Positions 8,562 to 20,164 of a DNA stretch of 64,000 bases are shown piece by piece (position 1 is the first letter of the stretch; each line of letters starts with the position of its first letter). The notes beneath the pieces were generated by a model, which was not told the origin of the DNA, did no database searches, and worked only from the letters and a program-made list of their open reading frames with translations. Location of the stretch: positions 136,956 through 200,955 of the forward strand of contig NZ_KL544019.1 of the NCBI RefSeq assembly GCF_000712185.1, given 5' to 3'. Position numbers and translations under genes: made by a program. The DNA is from Mycoplasmopsis opalescens ATCC 27921. Lineage in GTDB: Bacteria > Bacillota_I > Bacilli_A > Mycoplasmatales > Metamycoplasmataceae.

Positions 8562-10871
8562 ATGAAGCTTAAACTAAGTCTATTATTAAATGCATCTATT
8601 ATTGCTAGTACACCATTAGTTGTAAGTGCTCAAGGTAAAACTGAAACCAAAAATTCAAAAACTACTCAGGAGATATTGGCTCATGATAGTGATGTTTATA
8701 GTACAAAAGTATCACCTGAGCCTTCATATGATGATTATGATGACGTAGATAGCTATGAGCTTTACTGATATACAGAAGCTTTTAAAACTCATTATGATAT
8801 GACATTTGCATATAAAATTTTGAAAAAATTAATAGGTTTTGAGGATCAAAAACTCGAAAAATTGCCTTATAAAGATAAACTTAAACAATTTAACATATTT
8901 CCTGAATCAGAGTTTGATAATATTAGTTCACAGTATACATTTGCAGTGCATAATTCTTTTTGATCTACTTTTATTCAATTGTGAGATCAAGTTAAATTTA
9001 ATTATGGTGACTATTTATTAGGTCGTTTAAAAGGTTTAAATGTAAGTGATTCTTTTAAAGTTGCTGATGATCTTAGAAAAAAAGAAACATTTAAAGAATT
9101 TGATACAAAAAATAGTGACATTTACGCAATTCGAACATTTGTTTCACATTTTGAGGCAATAAAATTGTTTGCTAAACATAATGATAACGAAAACATTAAA
9201 AACTTGTTAATTAGCATATTTAAGATTGATGCTGGTATAAATTCTGGTTCAACAGAATATAATAACACGCTAAAAACTACTTTACCTGTATTTGAGGAAT
9301 TAAAAAGTGCAGCTAAAGAGTCTTTTGTTGAGAAATTAGCGATGGAAGTTGAAGAAGAGCATAAATCAGAGAAATTGCAGCATGATGCTTTATTGTCAGC
9401 TCGAAGAACATTTGGTTCTCCTGAATATAAAGAAAAAATTATTCCATTAGTTAAACAAATATACGAAAATAAATCAAGTGAACTATTACAAAATCTAAAG
9501 GATGTTGCTGATTCTATTTACTTAAAAGAAAAGCAAAAAGTTGATGCAGCTTTTGATGAGTTAAAAGATAAAGATAAGGAAAAAAATCTTAAAGAAAGAA
9601 TTGATAATGCAAGAAACGTCGGACTTTTAAGAGATATTTATGCAGACATAACATCTGTTAAGATTAATGAATTCAAAACTGAGGTTTGAACTTATGTCAA
9701 TAAAACAAATGGTGCAGATATGTATAATGACTTTAAAAGAAACTTTGATTCAGCAGTTGATATACATAAAGAGATGATAAAACAAAAAGAAGATGATAAG
9801 GCTGCTTTTGCAAAAAAATGAAGAGATTTTGGTGCTAATCCCACAGCTAATAAAGTTGATATCAAAAAAGAAAAAGATGAGCAGCGTGCAAAATTAGAAG
9901 CTCAACTTATTGCACAAAAAACAACACTTTTACAACTCACAACTATTAAAGAAGAAGCAGAAAATCTTTATGATGAAGAAAGTAAATTAGCTAAACAAGC
10001 AATTGAAGCAATTAATTCAGAATCTGAAAAAACTAAAAAACTTGAGGAACTTAAGACTGCTAAAGACATCGAAGCACTTAAAAATATTGCACAAGAAGCT
10101 AAAAAAATAAAAGATGCAGAAGACTTAGCCAAAGCTAAAGAAGATGCTCAAAAAGCAGTGGATCGTACGGTTGGTTCACAAAAACATGATGAATATAAAC
10201 AAATGCTTAATGATGCTAATGATGATATTAACAAACTCAAAGAGTTAACTGCTTTAGCAAGTGCTGAATATAATAATAAAAGAAAAGAAGTTGAAGATAT
10301 TTATGAACAACTTTTTGACAAAAAGGACTTTAGAGCAAAAATAGATAATGCATCAAATATTGAAATGCTTGAGCAATTAATCCCTATTATTATTAAAGAA
10401 AACAATGAGCAACAAAATGCTCATATTAAACAAGAAGCTAAAGACTCAGTAGAAAAACTAAAAGGATCTGAGAAATATGACAAGCTTAAACAACAGTTAA
10501 ATAATAATCCAGATGACCTTGATCAATTAAAAGAGATTACAAAGCAAGCAAAAGAAGAATTTGAAAAAGAAGCTAATGAAGTTCAAAAAGAATTAGATAA
10601 GTTAAATGATAATAATAATCAAAAACAAAAAATTGCTCTATTGCTTAAAGATGCAAAAAATGTAGCTTCATTGAGAATGTTAAAACAACAAGCCCAAGAC
10701 GCACAAGCACAAGAAAAACAAGATTCTTCCGCAAAGACAATGGAAAAAGCTAAAAAGAAAACTAATATAGCAGCTATCGTCGCACCTTTAGTTATAGTTC
10801 CTTTAGCAATTGTTGGTGGAGTATTAAGTTGAATACTAGTAAAAAGACATCGCAATAAAAACAACAAATAA
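8562..10871 (+). CDS. Large surface protein with repeated helical modules and C-terminal membrane anchor
   Basis: The 769-aa product begins with a signal peptide (MKLKLSLLLNASIIASTPLV) ending VSAQG, which suits signal peptidase I; there is no lipobox. The C-terminus is a single membrane span (IAAIVAPLVIVPLAIVGGV) followed by KRHRNKNNK, so the bulk should be extracellular and anchored at its C-terminus. A Tyr/Asp-rich stretch (YDDYDDVDSYELY) follows the signal. From about residue 330 a module recurs: a segment like KxxIDNAxNVxxLRxL (KERIDNARNVGLLRDI, RAKIDNASNIEMLEQL, LLKDAKNVASLRMLKQ) alternates with GSQKHDEYKQMLNDAN or GSEKYDKLKQQLNNNP. These look like tandem three-helix bundles similar to GA/FIVAR-type binding modules (inference). 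Host-protein binding is plausible. Confidence 0.85.
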
Positions 10872-10895
10872 GCCTCATTAACAGGCTTATTTTTT
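10870..10895 (+). terminator. Terminator of the surface protein
   Basis: The stem AAGCCT/AGGCTT with a 7-nt loop overlaps the stop codon and is followed by ATTTTTTCT. Confidence 0.8.
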
Positions 10896-10965
10896 CTGAA
10901 TTTTTGTTGCTAATATTGGCTGTGTACAGCATTTTTGTTAAATTTAATTTTAGATAAAAATAATA

Positions 10966-10991
10966 AAAACTAAGCATAAAGCCTAGTTTTT
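10966..10991 (-). terminator. Terminator of the nucleoside importer operon
   Basis: On the minus strand the stem is AAAAACTAGGC/GCTTAGTTTTT with one G-U pair and a short loop. It lies 11 nt after the stop codon of the last permease. Confidence 0.75.
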
Positions 10992-11001
10992 ATTATAGTC
11001 A

Positions 11002-11958
11002 TTAGCGAACTGATTTGTCATAAACTTTTCCGGCTGCAGCGGGGGCATGAGATCTGCGAGCTGTAACCATAATAACAATTAATGACAAGATATATGGTGT
11101 GGTGTCTAATAATCCCCTATAAGCTCTTAAAGCTGGAATGAAACCAACTGATGAAGATGAAAGAGCATATAAGAAAGAGAATGCTAAGGCAATAGCTGAA
11201 ACAATAAAGATATTTCAATGCCCCATAATCATAATTGCTAAAGCTAGATATCCATATCCTCTAACATCACCATTAAATGTTTCGCCTAATTTAGCACCGA
11301 AAATTGAACCAGAAAGGCCAGCAATGGCACCTGAGATTATAATTCCTTGTCATTTGATTTTATAAACATTAATACCTGCAACGTCTGCAGCTTGAGGGTT
11401 TTCTCCTATAGATCTAAAACGAAGACCTCATTTAGTTTTGTATAAGGCAAATGAGCCAAAAACTATAACTAAAATTGTAATAACAAGCTTGAATGAAATT
11501 AAATCTAATAGTATATTAGAGCCGACATTAACACTTCATTGTAAGTGTTCAATGGTGTTAGCTGGTTTTTTGTTGTTGTTACCAAAGATTTCTAAAAGAA
11601 TAATAGCAACACCAAAGGCTAATAAGTTAATCGCAAAACCGCTAATAGTGTGCTCACTTTTTAGTTTAATTGTTGCATAGCCGTGTAAAAGAGCAAATAA
11701 AGCAGCACTAACCATGGCAACAATTGTACCTGGAATAGTGAATCAAGCTGATGCACTTTGTTCTCCGCCAGGAACAACTTTAGAGATAACATCAGCAAAT
11801 GATAAGTAAGCAGCTGTACCAACAACCATCATCCCATTAATACCAATATTAACAATACCAGCTTTTTCGCAGAATAGACCACTAATGGCAGCTAAAGAAA
11901 AGATGCAGAAGAAAGTAATTAAAGAGTTATAAACATAAACTGTTAAATCTAATGACAT
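11002..11958 (-). CDS. nupC: Nucleoside ABC importer, second permease
   Basis: The 318-aa polytopic membrane protein belongs to the BPD_transp_2-type permeases of the B. subtilis NupQ/L. lactis NupC kind. Typical features are the early glycine motif EKAGIVNIGINGMMVVGT and, in the C-terminal half, RFRSIGENPQAADVAGI, the cytoplasmic loop that contacts the ATPase, followed by ISGAIAGLSGSI. About 8-10 hydrophobic segments are visible. Its ATG overlaps the TAA of the upstream permease by one base (TAATG), implying coupled translation. It should pair with the upstream permease to form the channel. The operon terminator follows directly. Confidence 0.92.
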
Positions 11959-13931
11959 TAATTAGCCTCCTTCATTTTTGCTTGTTTATTAATTGCTTTC
12001 ATTTCTTTTTTAGCCAAAATTAACTCTTTATGCATTTGTTTTTGTTCTTCAATTGATGCAATAAATAGTGTATTAAAATGATTTTGAGTATTTTTTACTG
12101 AAGCTATATATTGTTGCATAATATTGAATTTATTAGCACTTCCTAAAGCTTTCATTTCATTAAGAAGCTTAAGTTTTTCATTGTTAATTTTTTCAAAAAG
12201 CTGAATAGTTTCTAAATCTGTGTTTTTAAAGTTCATAGCTTTAGAAAGATATTGATCAGTCATTTTCTTTAACTGAACTTTTAAGTTTTTAACTTTAGCT
12301 TTATTTGATAATTCTTCAACTAAGAGCTTGTGTTCAATTACTGGAAGCTGGTTTAATAAAGTTTGATCATATTCAAATTTATTTAATTGAACATAATTTT
12401 TATTAGCTTCTTTAATTGCCTGTTTGATTGTTGCTTTAGCCTCAAGATCATTTTTTAAGTTTGCTTGATGTAATTTTAAGCATAATTTATGAGTTTTTTC
12501 TGCTTCTAGAACTAATTTTTTAGCTCATTCAATTCTTAAATTATTTAAATAGATTGCTTTTTGGTGTTTTGTTTCAAGTATATTCATTTTTTGTATGAAT
12601 GATTCTTGATTTTTACTATTCGCATTGTATTTAAGATTGTGCATTTTAAGCTCATAAGCACGTGTTAAGCGGTGAGCTTTAAGTTCATATTTGAGTAGTT
12701 TTTTATTTGCATCAGTGCGCGGATCGCGATTCAGATAAATCTTTTGTCTAATAAAATAGATTGGTTTAAAGTTTAAAAACATTAATGAAGTAGCTGCTAA
12801 ATATAAAATTAATGAAGTAGCAACTTGAGTATCTTCATATTTTATGAAAAGACCTTGTAATCCAAATTGACTATTGTAAATTGCTGTATAGAATAAACTT
12901 GAAAATAGAATTCCAATTGGTGAATTTAATGCCAATAAACTTATTGCTATACTTTCAAAACCAATATTTAAAGGTCCGGTTATCGAACTATAGCTAGGCG
13001 AAGGAGCAATAACATATTGATAGAATCCTGCTATACCGGAAATTGCTCCCGAAACAGCTAAAATCATTATCGTTAAGAATTTGTCGTCAACCCCCATATA
13101 TTTACCATTAGTTTTTGAGATACCAAGCATATTAATTTTGTATCCCAAAGCGGTGAAGTTAAAGATAAAGAATCCGGCAAAAACAGCTAATAATAGAAAA
13201 ATGATGCCTAAAATATTGAATAATTCTTTTACAGATTCTGAAATTAAAACAGCACCTGCATTAACACCTTGTAATTCTTTACTGAAGTAATGATCAAGTT
13301 GCGTATCTGACAATTGGCTTCAAAATACATTGGCTGAACTTCTTTGGAAAATAGCCATTGAAATACCAACTATAATTCAGTTAAGCATAATTGTGGTAAT
13401 AACTTCATGTACATTCAGCACTGTTTTCAATATTCCAGCAATAGCGCCTAATAGGGCTGCAAATAATACTGAAAGAAGTAAGGCTAATAAAATGTGTGGA
13501 ACGGTTACGCTAAAATGCTTATCATAGCCTCAATAAATGAATAAACCAAATGAGGTAAATCCTGTGGCCATCATTTGGCCTGGAATACCTATATTGAAGA
13601 TTCCCGCCTTAAAACTAATTGCACAGGCTAAGGAACTAAATCCAAACACCAGAAAGAAATTAATTATAAAACGTTGGTTGCCTGCATTAAAACCTTTAAA
13701 AATAACAGTAAATACTTCAAGGGGATTAACCGCTACTCCACCAGTAACAGGAACTTTAATCATCACATAAATTAGTGAAATTATAATACCAAAGGTTAGA
13801 GATCATAATGATGATGCAATTTTACGTCCGGCGCTTTTAGATTTATCTCGACGAACGAATTCAGACATTTTTTGTGTAAATGAGTTAAATGCATCTTTAA
13901 AATTTGTTTTGTTTCTTGTTTGTTCTCCCAT
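11958..13931 (-). CDS. nupB: Nucleoside ABC importer, first permease, with a long coiled-coil tail
   Basis: The 657-aa protein has two parts. Residues 1-400 are the permease (NupP/NupB type), with AGIFNIGIPGQMMATG near the front and MLGISKTNGKYMGVDDKFL as the ATPase-contact loop. Residues about 400-657 have no membrane span and form a Lys/Glu/Leu-rich coiled coil, which ordinary family members of about 350-390 aa lack. Topology places this tail in the cytoplasm. The ATG at 13931 overlaps the ATPase stop (TAATG). TGA is read as Trp repeatedly. The upstream ATPase has a similar coiled-coil extension, so the two tails may pair (inference). Substrate specificity for nucleosides rests on the BmpA-like binding lipoprotein of the operon. 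Confidence 0.9.
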
Positions 13932-15775
13932 TATTTACCCCCTTCCTTTAGTTTATTGTTAAAAATTTCTTCAAAATTAGCTTTTACTTTTTTAATTTCT
14001 TGTTTATGTTCTTGTTTAATTCTTCTTAACTCAAGATTAGAATTTTTGTAATTATCTTGCAATTCTTTAATTTCGTTTACTGAGGCTTTGGCTTTTTTAG
14101 CTAAATAGATAGCTGAATTTAATGAAGCGATATTCAATTGTTCTTTTTCCATAAAAGAAGCATACTTTTTATTAACTAAATTAATATAGCCTTCTTTTGA
14201 TTCTTCCATATTGTTTGGATCAAATCAAATATCTTTATTGTCACTTGAAGATGAAGACATAAATTTACCAATTTCATGTCTAGACACATTTTTAGCATCT
14301 TGAATTGATAAGATTTTGCCTTCATTAATAACAGCAATAGTATCAGCTAAGGCTAAAACTTCATCAAGCTCATATGAAATTAATAAGATTGCTTTACCAT
14401 TTTGCTTTTCTTTGAGAATTTCACTATGGATATTAGTAATGGCACCGATATCCATACCTCTAGTTGGTTGAACAATAATTATAAAGTCGTGTTCAAAAAG
14501 CATTTCACGTCCAACAATGAATTTTTGTTGGTTACCACCAGAAAGGGAACGAGCTATACTCTTACCTCCGCGTGAGCTACGAACGTCATATTTTTCAATA
14601 ATTTCATTAGTAAAGTTAGCAATATTTTTACTTTTTAAAATTCCGGCATTTTGGAATTCTTTATCTCATAAACGCCGAATAATTGAGTTTTCCTCAATAG
14701 TATAATCAAGAATAACTCCGTGGTGGTGTCTATCTGCAGGAATATAAGCCATATGATCTTTTGATCGCTCATAAGCTGAACTGCTTGTAATATCTTTTAG
14801 ATGATATTGACCAGTTGCTTTATCTTGAACCCGTAGGTGGATTGAACCTTTTGAAGGAAAAATTAATCCACCAGCGACTTGTTCAAGTTCTTCTTGTCCA
14901 TTACCAGAAATACCGGCGATGGCAAAAATTTCGCCCGCATGAACATCAAAATTGATGCTTTTTAAGTTTTTATTTAAGTTTGTTGTAGAAACATTTTTCA
15001 TCGAAAACACAACTTCATCTCTTTTAGCTGGAGTATTGTTTTTAATTTCTACAACATCTGAACCAACCATTGCTTTAATAATGGTGTCCATCGATACATT
15101 TTTAATATCAAAGTTGCCCGCAACTTTACCTAAGCGTAAAACAGTGGCTGAATCAGCAACTTGCTCAATTTCTTTAAGTTTGTGCGAGATAAAAATAATT
15201 GTTTTGCCTGCTTTTTTAAAAATTTCGAAAGATTGTAATAAACCTTGAATTTCTTCGTCAGTTAAAACCGCAGTAGGTTCGTCAAAAACTAATATTTCAT
15301 TACCACGGTAAAGCATTTTCATAATTTCAACTTTTTGTTGAGTTGAAACGGTAGCTTCACCTGATTTTTGGAATAAATCGAAGTGTAAATTATAGATATT
15401 TTGCAGAGCTTTAATTTTTTTGATTGCAATATTTCGATTAATTACATCAAATTTTTGAACTCATTCATCACCTAAAATAATATTGTCAAGGTTAGTGTAA
15501 ACATCAACTAATTTAAAGTGCTGGTGCACCATACCAATTCCAGCCTCATTAGCATCATTAGGTCCTGTAAAAAGCACTTTTTTGCCATTTACTAGTATTT
15601 CACCACTAGTTTGTTCGTATAAACCGAACAATATTGACATCAAAGTGCTTTTACCTGCTCCATTTTCGCCAATTAGGGCGTGAATTGTTCCCTTTTTTAC
15701 TTGAAATGAAACGTCGCTATTAGCAACGATCCCGGGAAATACTTTAGTTACATTTTTAAATTCAACGGCATTCAT
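13931..15775 (-). CDS. nupA: Nucleoside ABC importer, duplicated ATPase with coiled-coil tail
   Basis: The 614-aa protein has two ABC domains in tandem, as in RbsA/NupO proteins. Domain 1: Walker A GENGAGKST, Q-loop GMVHQHFK, Walker B ILVFDEPTAVLT; its signature is reduced to ATVSTQQK. Domain 2: a family-typical non-canonical Walker A GISGNGQEEL, signature LSGGNQQK and PTRGMDIG. Residues about 522-614 form a charged coiled coil (MEESKEGYINLVNKK onward) not needed for ATPase function. ATG at 15773-15775 overlaps the lipoprotein stop (TAATG). It powers nucleoside uptake from the cytoplasmic side. The degenerate domain 1 signature suggests one weak ATP site, common in this family. Confidence 0.93.
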
Positions 15776-17100
15776 TATTTTAAGATTAATAATTTAGCAA
15801 GCTCGTTGATAATTTTTTCTCCAGGCTCTTTATCTGTGTATTCTGTTCCTTCTTTTGTAGCTTTATTACTGTTTAATAGTGTAATAACATCGGAATTGTC
15901 TTGAACTAATTTTAAGAAAACTTCTTTAGCTTCTTTTAAGGCTGCTTCAGCTTTAGCTTTTTTGTCGCCTGTAATGTGAGTTTCTGAAACGTCTACTCAG
16001 TTTTCTTTAATACCACCTGATAAAATTCTGTCGTTTGCATCAGGATATGGTGTGCCTAATTTATCTTGAATTGTTGATCAATCTGCTGTTGAGCCTAATA
16101 ATCCAACAGCGTCATATGTTGATTGACCTAAGTTTTTAAGAATTGAGGTAAAGAATGTTTCAACACCAACTTTGGTTGCTAAAGCTTGGTCAGTATCAAC
16201 ACCAATTACATATTTACCTTTTCCTTTGAAATTTTCATCTTTTGTAACAAGGAATGTAGCTGGTCCAGCCACTGGTAAAATAATTTTTGCTTTTGTAGCT
16301 GTTGCTGCTGACACAACTGTTTTCATAGCATCTTTAGTAGCATCAAAACCTGTAGTTAAGTTAACGCTTTCTTGTGTTGAATAAACTTTTGTTTTTTCTT
16401 CTTTTTGAAGAGTATTTCAGTAGTGTACACCTTTATAAAATCCTTCGATAAAGTCTGTTACTCCTCGAAATACACCACCACCAAACGATGTAAATGTACG
16501 GTTTTCTTTATTATCTTCTTCTGATAAGAATTTAGCTGCAGCATATCCAGCGATGAAAGCCGCTTCTTTGGTTTTAAAACTTTGTCAGTGTGATTCTAAT
16601 TTTAAAGGAATATCATAGTCAGCACCAATGATTTTAGCTTTGTTTTCTTTAAATTTTCTAACATTATCAGCATTTTCGAAAAACTTAGTTAAGTGTTCTG
16701 CGTGCAAGAAACCTGGAGCTACCCAAATACGGTATCCTTTTGCAAGAGCATATTGGTATGCTTGTTGATATTTTTCATCTTTAACGTCTAAAACACCAAT
16801 TTTTGATGATGGGTATTCATTTTGTACGTCAGCAAATTTTAAAACACCTTCTCAAGCTGATTGGTTGAATGATTTATCATTAATATCCCCCCCATCATTA
16901 ATCATAATAATTGATGGAGCATCTTTAATTTTGTCTTTTTCTAGTTTATATTCATTTTTAAGGTTAACCTTAACAACTGATTCTTTAGGAGCATGTGCGT
17001 GTAAATATCCTGCTTTATTTCTTCCACATGCAATTGTTAAAGCTGGTGCCATCACTAATGATGACATAGCCCCTAATGAAAGTAAAATTTTCTTATTCAT
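15775..17100 (-). CDS. bmpA: BmpA-type nucleoside-binding lipoprotein
   Basis: The 441-aa product starts MNKKILLSLGAMSSLVMAPA with a lipobox ending ALTIAC, so it is a lipid-anchored surface protein. The mature part matches the BMP (PnrA-like) fold: SIIMINDGGDINDKSFNQSA near the N-terminus (the ligand-binding DxGxxxDxSFN motif), GYRIWVAPG, FTSFGGG, and GKGKYVIGVDTDQA near the C-terminus. Mycoplasma homologues of this kind include the P48-type antigens. GGAGATT lies before the ATG. It is the first gene of a four-gene importer operon and supplies substrate to the permease pair. Confidence 0.92.
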
Positions 17101-17135
17101 ATTTTAATCTCCAATAATTGTATAGTAAAACTCGC

Positions 17136-17161
17136 GATACGTTTGTATCATATATATTATA
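17136..17161 (-). promoter_or_regulatory. Promoter and possible operator of the bmpA operon
   Basis: On the minus strand TATAAT occupies 17156-17161. The palindrome GATAC-AAAC-GTATC (17136-17149) starts where transcription should begin. The position suggests a repressor site or a leader hairpin; this is inference. Confidence 0.4.
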
Positions 17162-17224
17162 TATTTTTAATATAAATCATTAAATAGAAATTTTTATAAG
17201 ATAAAAATTAATAAAATAAAAAAA

Positions 17225-17239
17225 ACTCCAGAATGGAGT
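17225..17239 (-). terminator. Terminator of the tRNA operon
   Basis: The stem ACTCCA/TGGAGT with a 3-nt loop is followed on the minus strand by TTTTTTTTATTTTATT. It lies 14 nt after tRNA-Phe. Confidence 0.75.
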
Positions 17240-17253
17240 ACAAATATTTGATA

Positions 17254-17329
17254 TGGTGGCTCCGGCAGGAATCGAACCAGCGACACACGGAGCTTCAATC
17301 CGTTGCTCTACCTACTGAGCTACAGAGCC
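17254..17329 (-). tRNA. tRNA-Phe (GAA)
   Basis: The 76-nt cloverleaf has acceptor GGCTCTG/CGGAGCC, D-arm TAGCTCAGTAGGTAGAGC, anticodon loop TTGAAGC in an ACGGA/TCCGT stem, T-loop GGTTCGATTCC and an encoded CCA. It is last in the cluster. Confidence 0.96.
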
Positions 17330-17332
17330 AAA

Positions 17333-17409
17333 TGGCGGTCCAGACGGGAATTGAACCCGCGATCTTCTCCGTGACAGGGAGACGTATTAAACCACTTTAC
17401 CACTGGACC
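17333..17409 (-). tRNA. tRNA-Asp (GTC)
   Basis: The acceptor is GGTCCAG/CTGGACC with discriminator G and encoded CCA. The anticodon loop is CTGTCAC in a TCTCC/GGAGA stem, and the T-arm is GGGTTCAATTCCC. Confidence 0.96.
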
Positions 17410-17410
17410 G

Positions 17411-17486
17411 TGGTGGCGGAGGTTGGACTTGAACCAACGACCTCAAGGTTATGAGCCTTGCGAGATTCCGACTTCTCCACTCCGCG
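17411..17486 (-). tRNA. tRNA-Met (CAT), probable initiator
   Basis: The anticodon loop is CTCATAA in a CAAGG/CCTTG stem and CCA is encoded. The 5' base C1 does not pair with position 72, the hallmark of initiator tRNA, whereas the other CAT tRNAs here have a fully paired acceptor end. Its place between Ser and Asp also fits the conserved Bacillus/Mollicutes order. The anticodon stem lacks the usual three G-C pairs, so the initiator call is probable rather than certain. Confidence 0.85.
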
Positions 17487-17516
17487 ATATGTATTTTGGT
17501 GCCTTATTTAGGCGAA

Positions 17517-17609
17517 TGGCGGGCAATGAGGGATTTGAACCCCCGCGGGACGTGAATCCCCTGGCAGTTTTCAAGACTGCTCCCTTCAGCCGGACTTGGG
17601 TAATTGCCC
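17517..17609 (-). tRNA. tRNA-Ser (TGA)
   Basis: The 93-nt tRNA has a long variable arm. The acceptor is GGGCAAT/ATTGCCC, the anticodon loop CTTGAAA in a GCAGT/ACTGC stem, and CCA is encoded. Confidence 0.96.
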
Positions 17610-17610
17610 A

Positions 17611-17686
17611 TGGTGGACCTAACTGGATTCGAACCGGTAACCGACCGGTTATGAGCCGGTTGCTCTAACCGTTGAGCTATAGGTCC
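17611..17686 (-). tRNA. tRNA with CAT anticodon, probably tRNA-Ile2 (lysidine-modified)
   Basis: The acceptor GGACCTA/TAGGTCC, anticodon loop CTCATAA in ACCGG/CCGGT, and the position between Met and Ser match tRNA-Ile(CAT) of Firmicutes, which reads AUA after TilS modification. It is distinguished from elongator Met by the GGACCT acceptor. Confidence 0.8.
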
Positions 17687-17712
17687 ATAACAGTTAGATT
17701 TATTCCAAATAA

Positions 17713-17789
17713 TGGTGGCGTCGAAGAGAGTCGAACTCTTGACCTTTCGGGTATGAACCGAGTGCTCTAACCAACTGAGCTACAACGCC
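17713..17789 (-). tRNA. tRNA-Met (CAT), elongator
   Basis: The acceptor is GGCGTTG/CGACGCC with one G-T pair and the anticodon loop is TTCATAC. The acceptor and GGTTCATACCC region resemble the Bacillus elongator Met tRNA. CCA is encoded. Confidence 0.85.
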
Positions 17790-17794
17790 ATAAA

Positions 17795-17871
17795 TGGTGG
17801 AGGATATGGGATTCGAACCCACCACCCCTTGCGTGCAAGGCAAGTGCTCTAGCCAAATGAGCTAATCCCCC
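17795..17871 (-). tRNA. tRNA-Ala (TGC)
   Basis: The acceptor is GGGGGAT/ATCCTCC with one G-T pair. The anticodon loop is CTTGCAC in a CTTGC/GCAAG stem, and CCA is encoded. Confidence 0.95.
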
Positions 17872-17874
17872 ACA

Positions 17875-17951
17875 TGGTGAAGAAGACAGGATTTGAACCT
17901 GCGACCACTTGGTCCCAAACCAAGCGCTCTACCAAGCTGAGCTACTTCTCC
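17875..17951 (-). tRNA. tRNA-Pro (TGG), first of the cluster
   Basis: The acceptor is GGAGAAG/CTTCTTC, the anticodon loop TTTGGGA in a CTTGG/CCAAG stem, and CCA is encoded. Transcription of the eight-tRNA operon starts here: Pro-Ala-Met-Ile-Ser-fMet-Asp-Phe, the order known from Firmicutes. Confidence 0.95.
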
Positions 17952-17972
17952 AACGTGCTAAATTGCTAAAAT

Positions 17973-17978
17973 ATTATA
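17973..17978 (-). promoter_or_regulatory. -10 box (TATAAT) of the tRNA operon
   Basis: The minus strand reads TGTGCTATAAT, an extended -10, 21 nt before tRNA-Pro. The flanking ACTGTGCTATA also matches the core of the intergenic palindromic family. Confidence 0.6.
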
Positions 17979-18109
17979 GCACAGTGAAAAAATATCAAAA
18001 CATTTTTACAAAATAATTATTTTTCTATTTTTTAAGCTCAGCACGACAAGTTTACTACAAAAAAATCCATCATTAAATTATTTTTAAAACAAAAAAATTT
18101 TTTATTTTT

Positions 18110-18136
18110 TTAGCAAACTACCCCGAAGAGTGCTAA
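18110..18136 (+). promoter_or_regulatory. CIRCE-like operator (HrcA site) of dnaK
   Basis: TTAGCAAAC-N9-GAGTGCTAA: the right half and the 9-bp spacing match the CIRCE consensus exactly. The left half differs at two positions (AA for CT). It lies 42 bp before dnaK. Confidence 0.85.
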
Positions 18137-18168
18137 AATAATGCTATAGAAAATTTAAAAGCTAGTAA

Positions 18169-19989
<1,821 letters not shown>

Positions 19990-19990
19990 T

Positions 19991-20011
19991 GTTGGCTAAG
20001 CCAACTTTTTT
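19991..20011 (+). terminator. Terminator of dnaK
   Basis: A perfect stem GTTGGC/GCCAAC with a 3-nt loop is followed by TTTTTTG, 1 nt after the stop codon. Confidence 0.85.
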
Positions 20012-20015
20012 GTTG

Positions 20016-20044
20016 CTAAAAATACAATAGTACAGTATTTTTAG
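20016..20044. repeat. Intergenic palindromic element, copy A
   Basis: CTAAAAATAC, AATAGTACA, GTATTTTTAG: a perfect 10-bp stem with the family core TAGTACAG. It lies just after the dnaK terminator. Confidence 0.7.
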
Positions 20045-20100
20045 TGTTTTTTTTAGTTAATAAATATGGGTAAACATTGTTTTATTTAAACAACAATGAA

Positions 20101-20139
20101 TTTTACCAAAACAACAATAGTACAGTATTTTTGGTAAAA
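20101..20139. repeat. Intergenic palindromic element, copy B
   Basis: TTTTACCAAAA and TTTTGGTAAAA form a perfect 11-bp stem around CAACAATAGTACAGTAT. It shares AACAATAGTACAGTATTTTT-like sequence with copy A, 85 bp away. Confidence 0.7.
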
Positions 20140-20164
20140 TTACTATTTTATTTAAGAGATAGTC

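Noticed and set aside
13081-13527. Plus-strand ORFs within the permease genes
   Set aside because: They are antisense to well-conserved permease sequence with typical membrane segments.
17233-17668. Two plus-strand ORFs covering the tRNA cluster
   Set aside because: They are antisense readings of tRNA-Phe, Asp, Met, Ser and Ile genes, which have clear cloverleafs.
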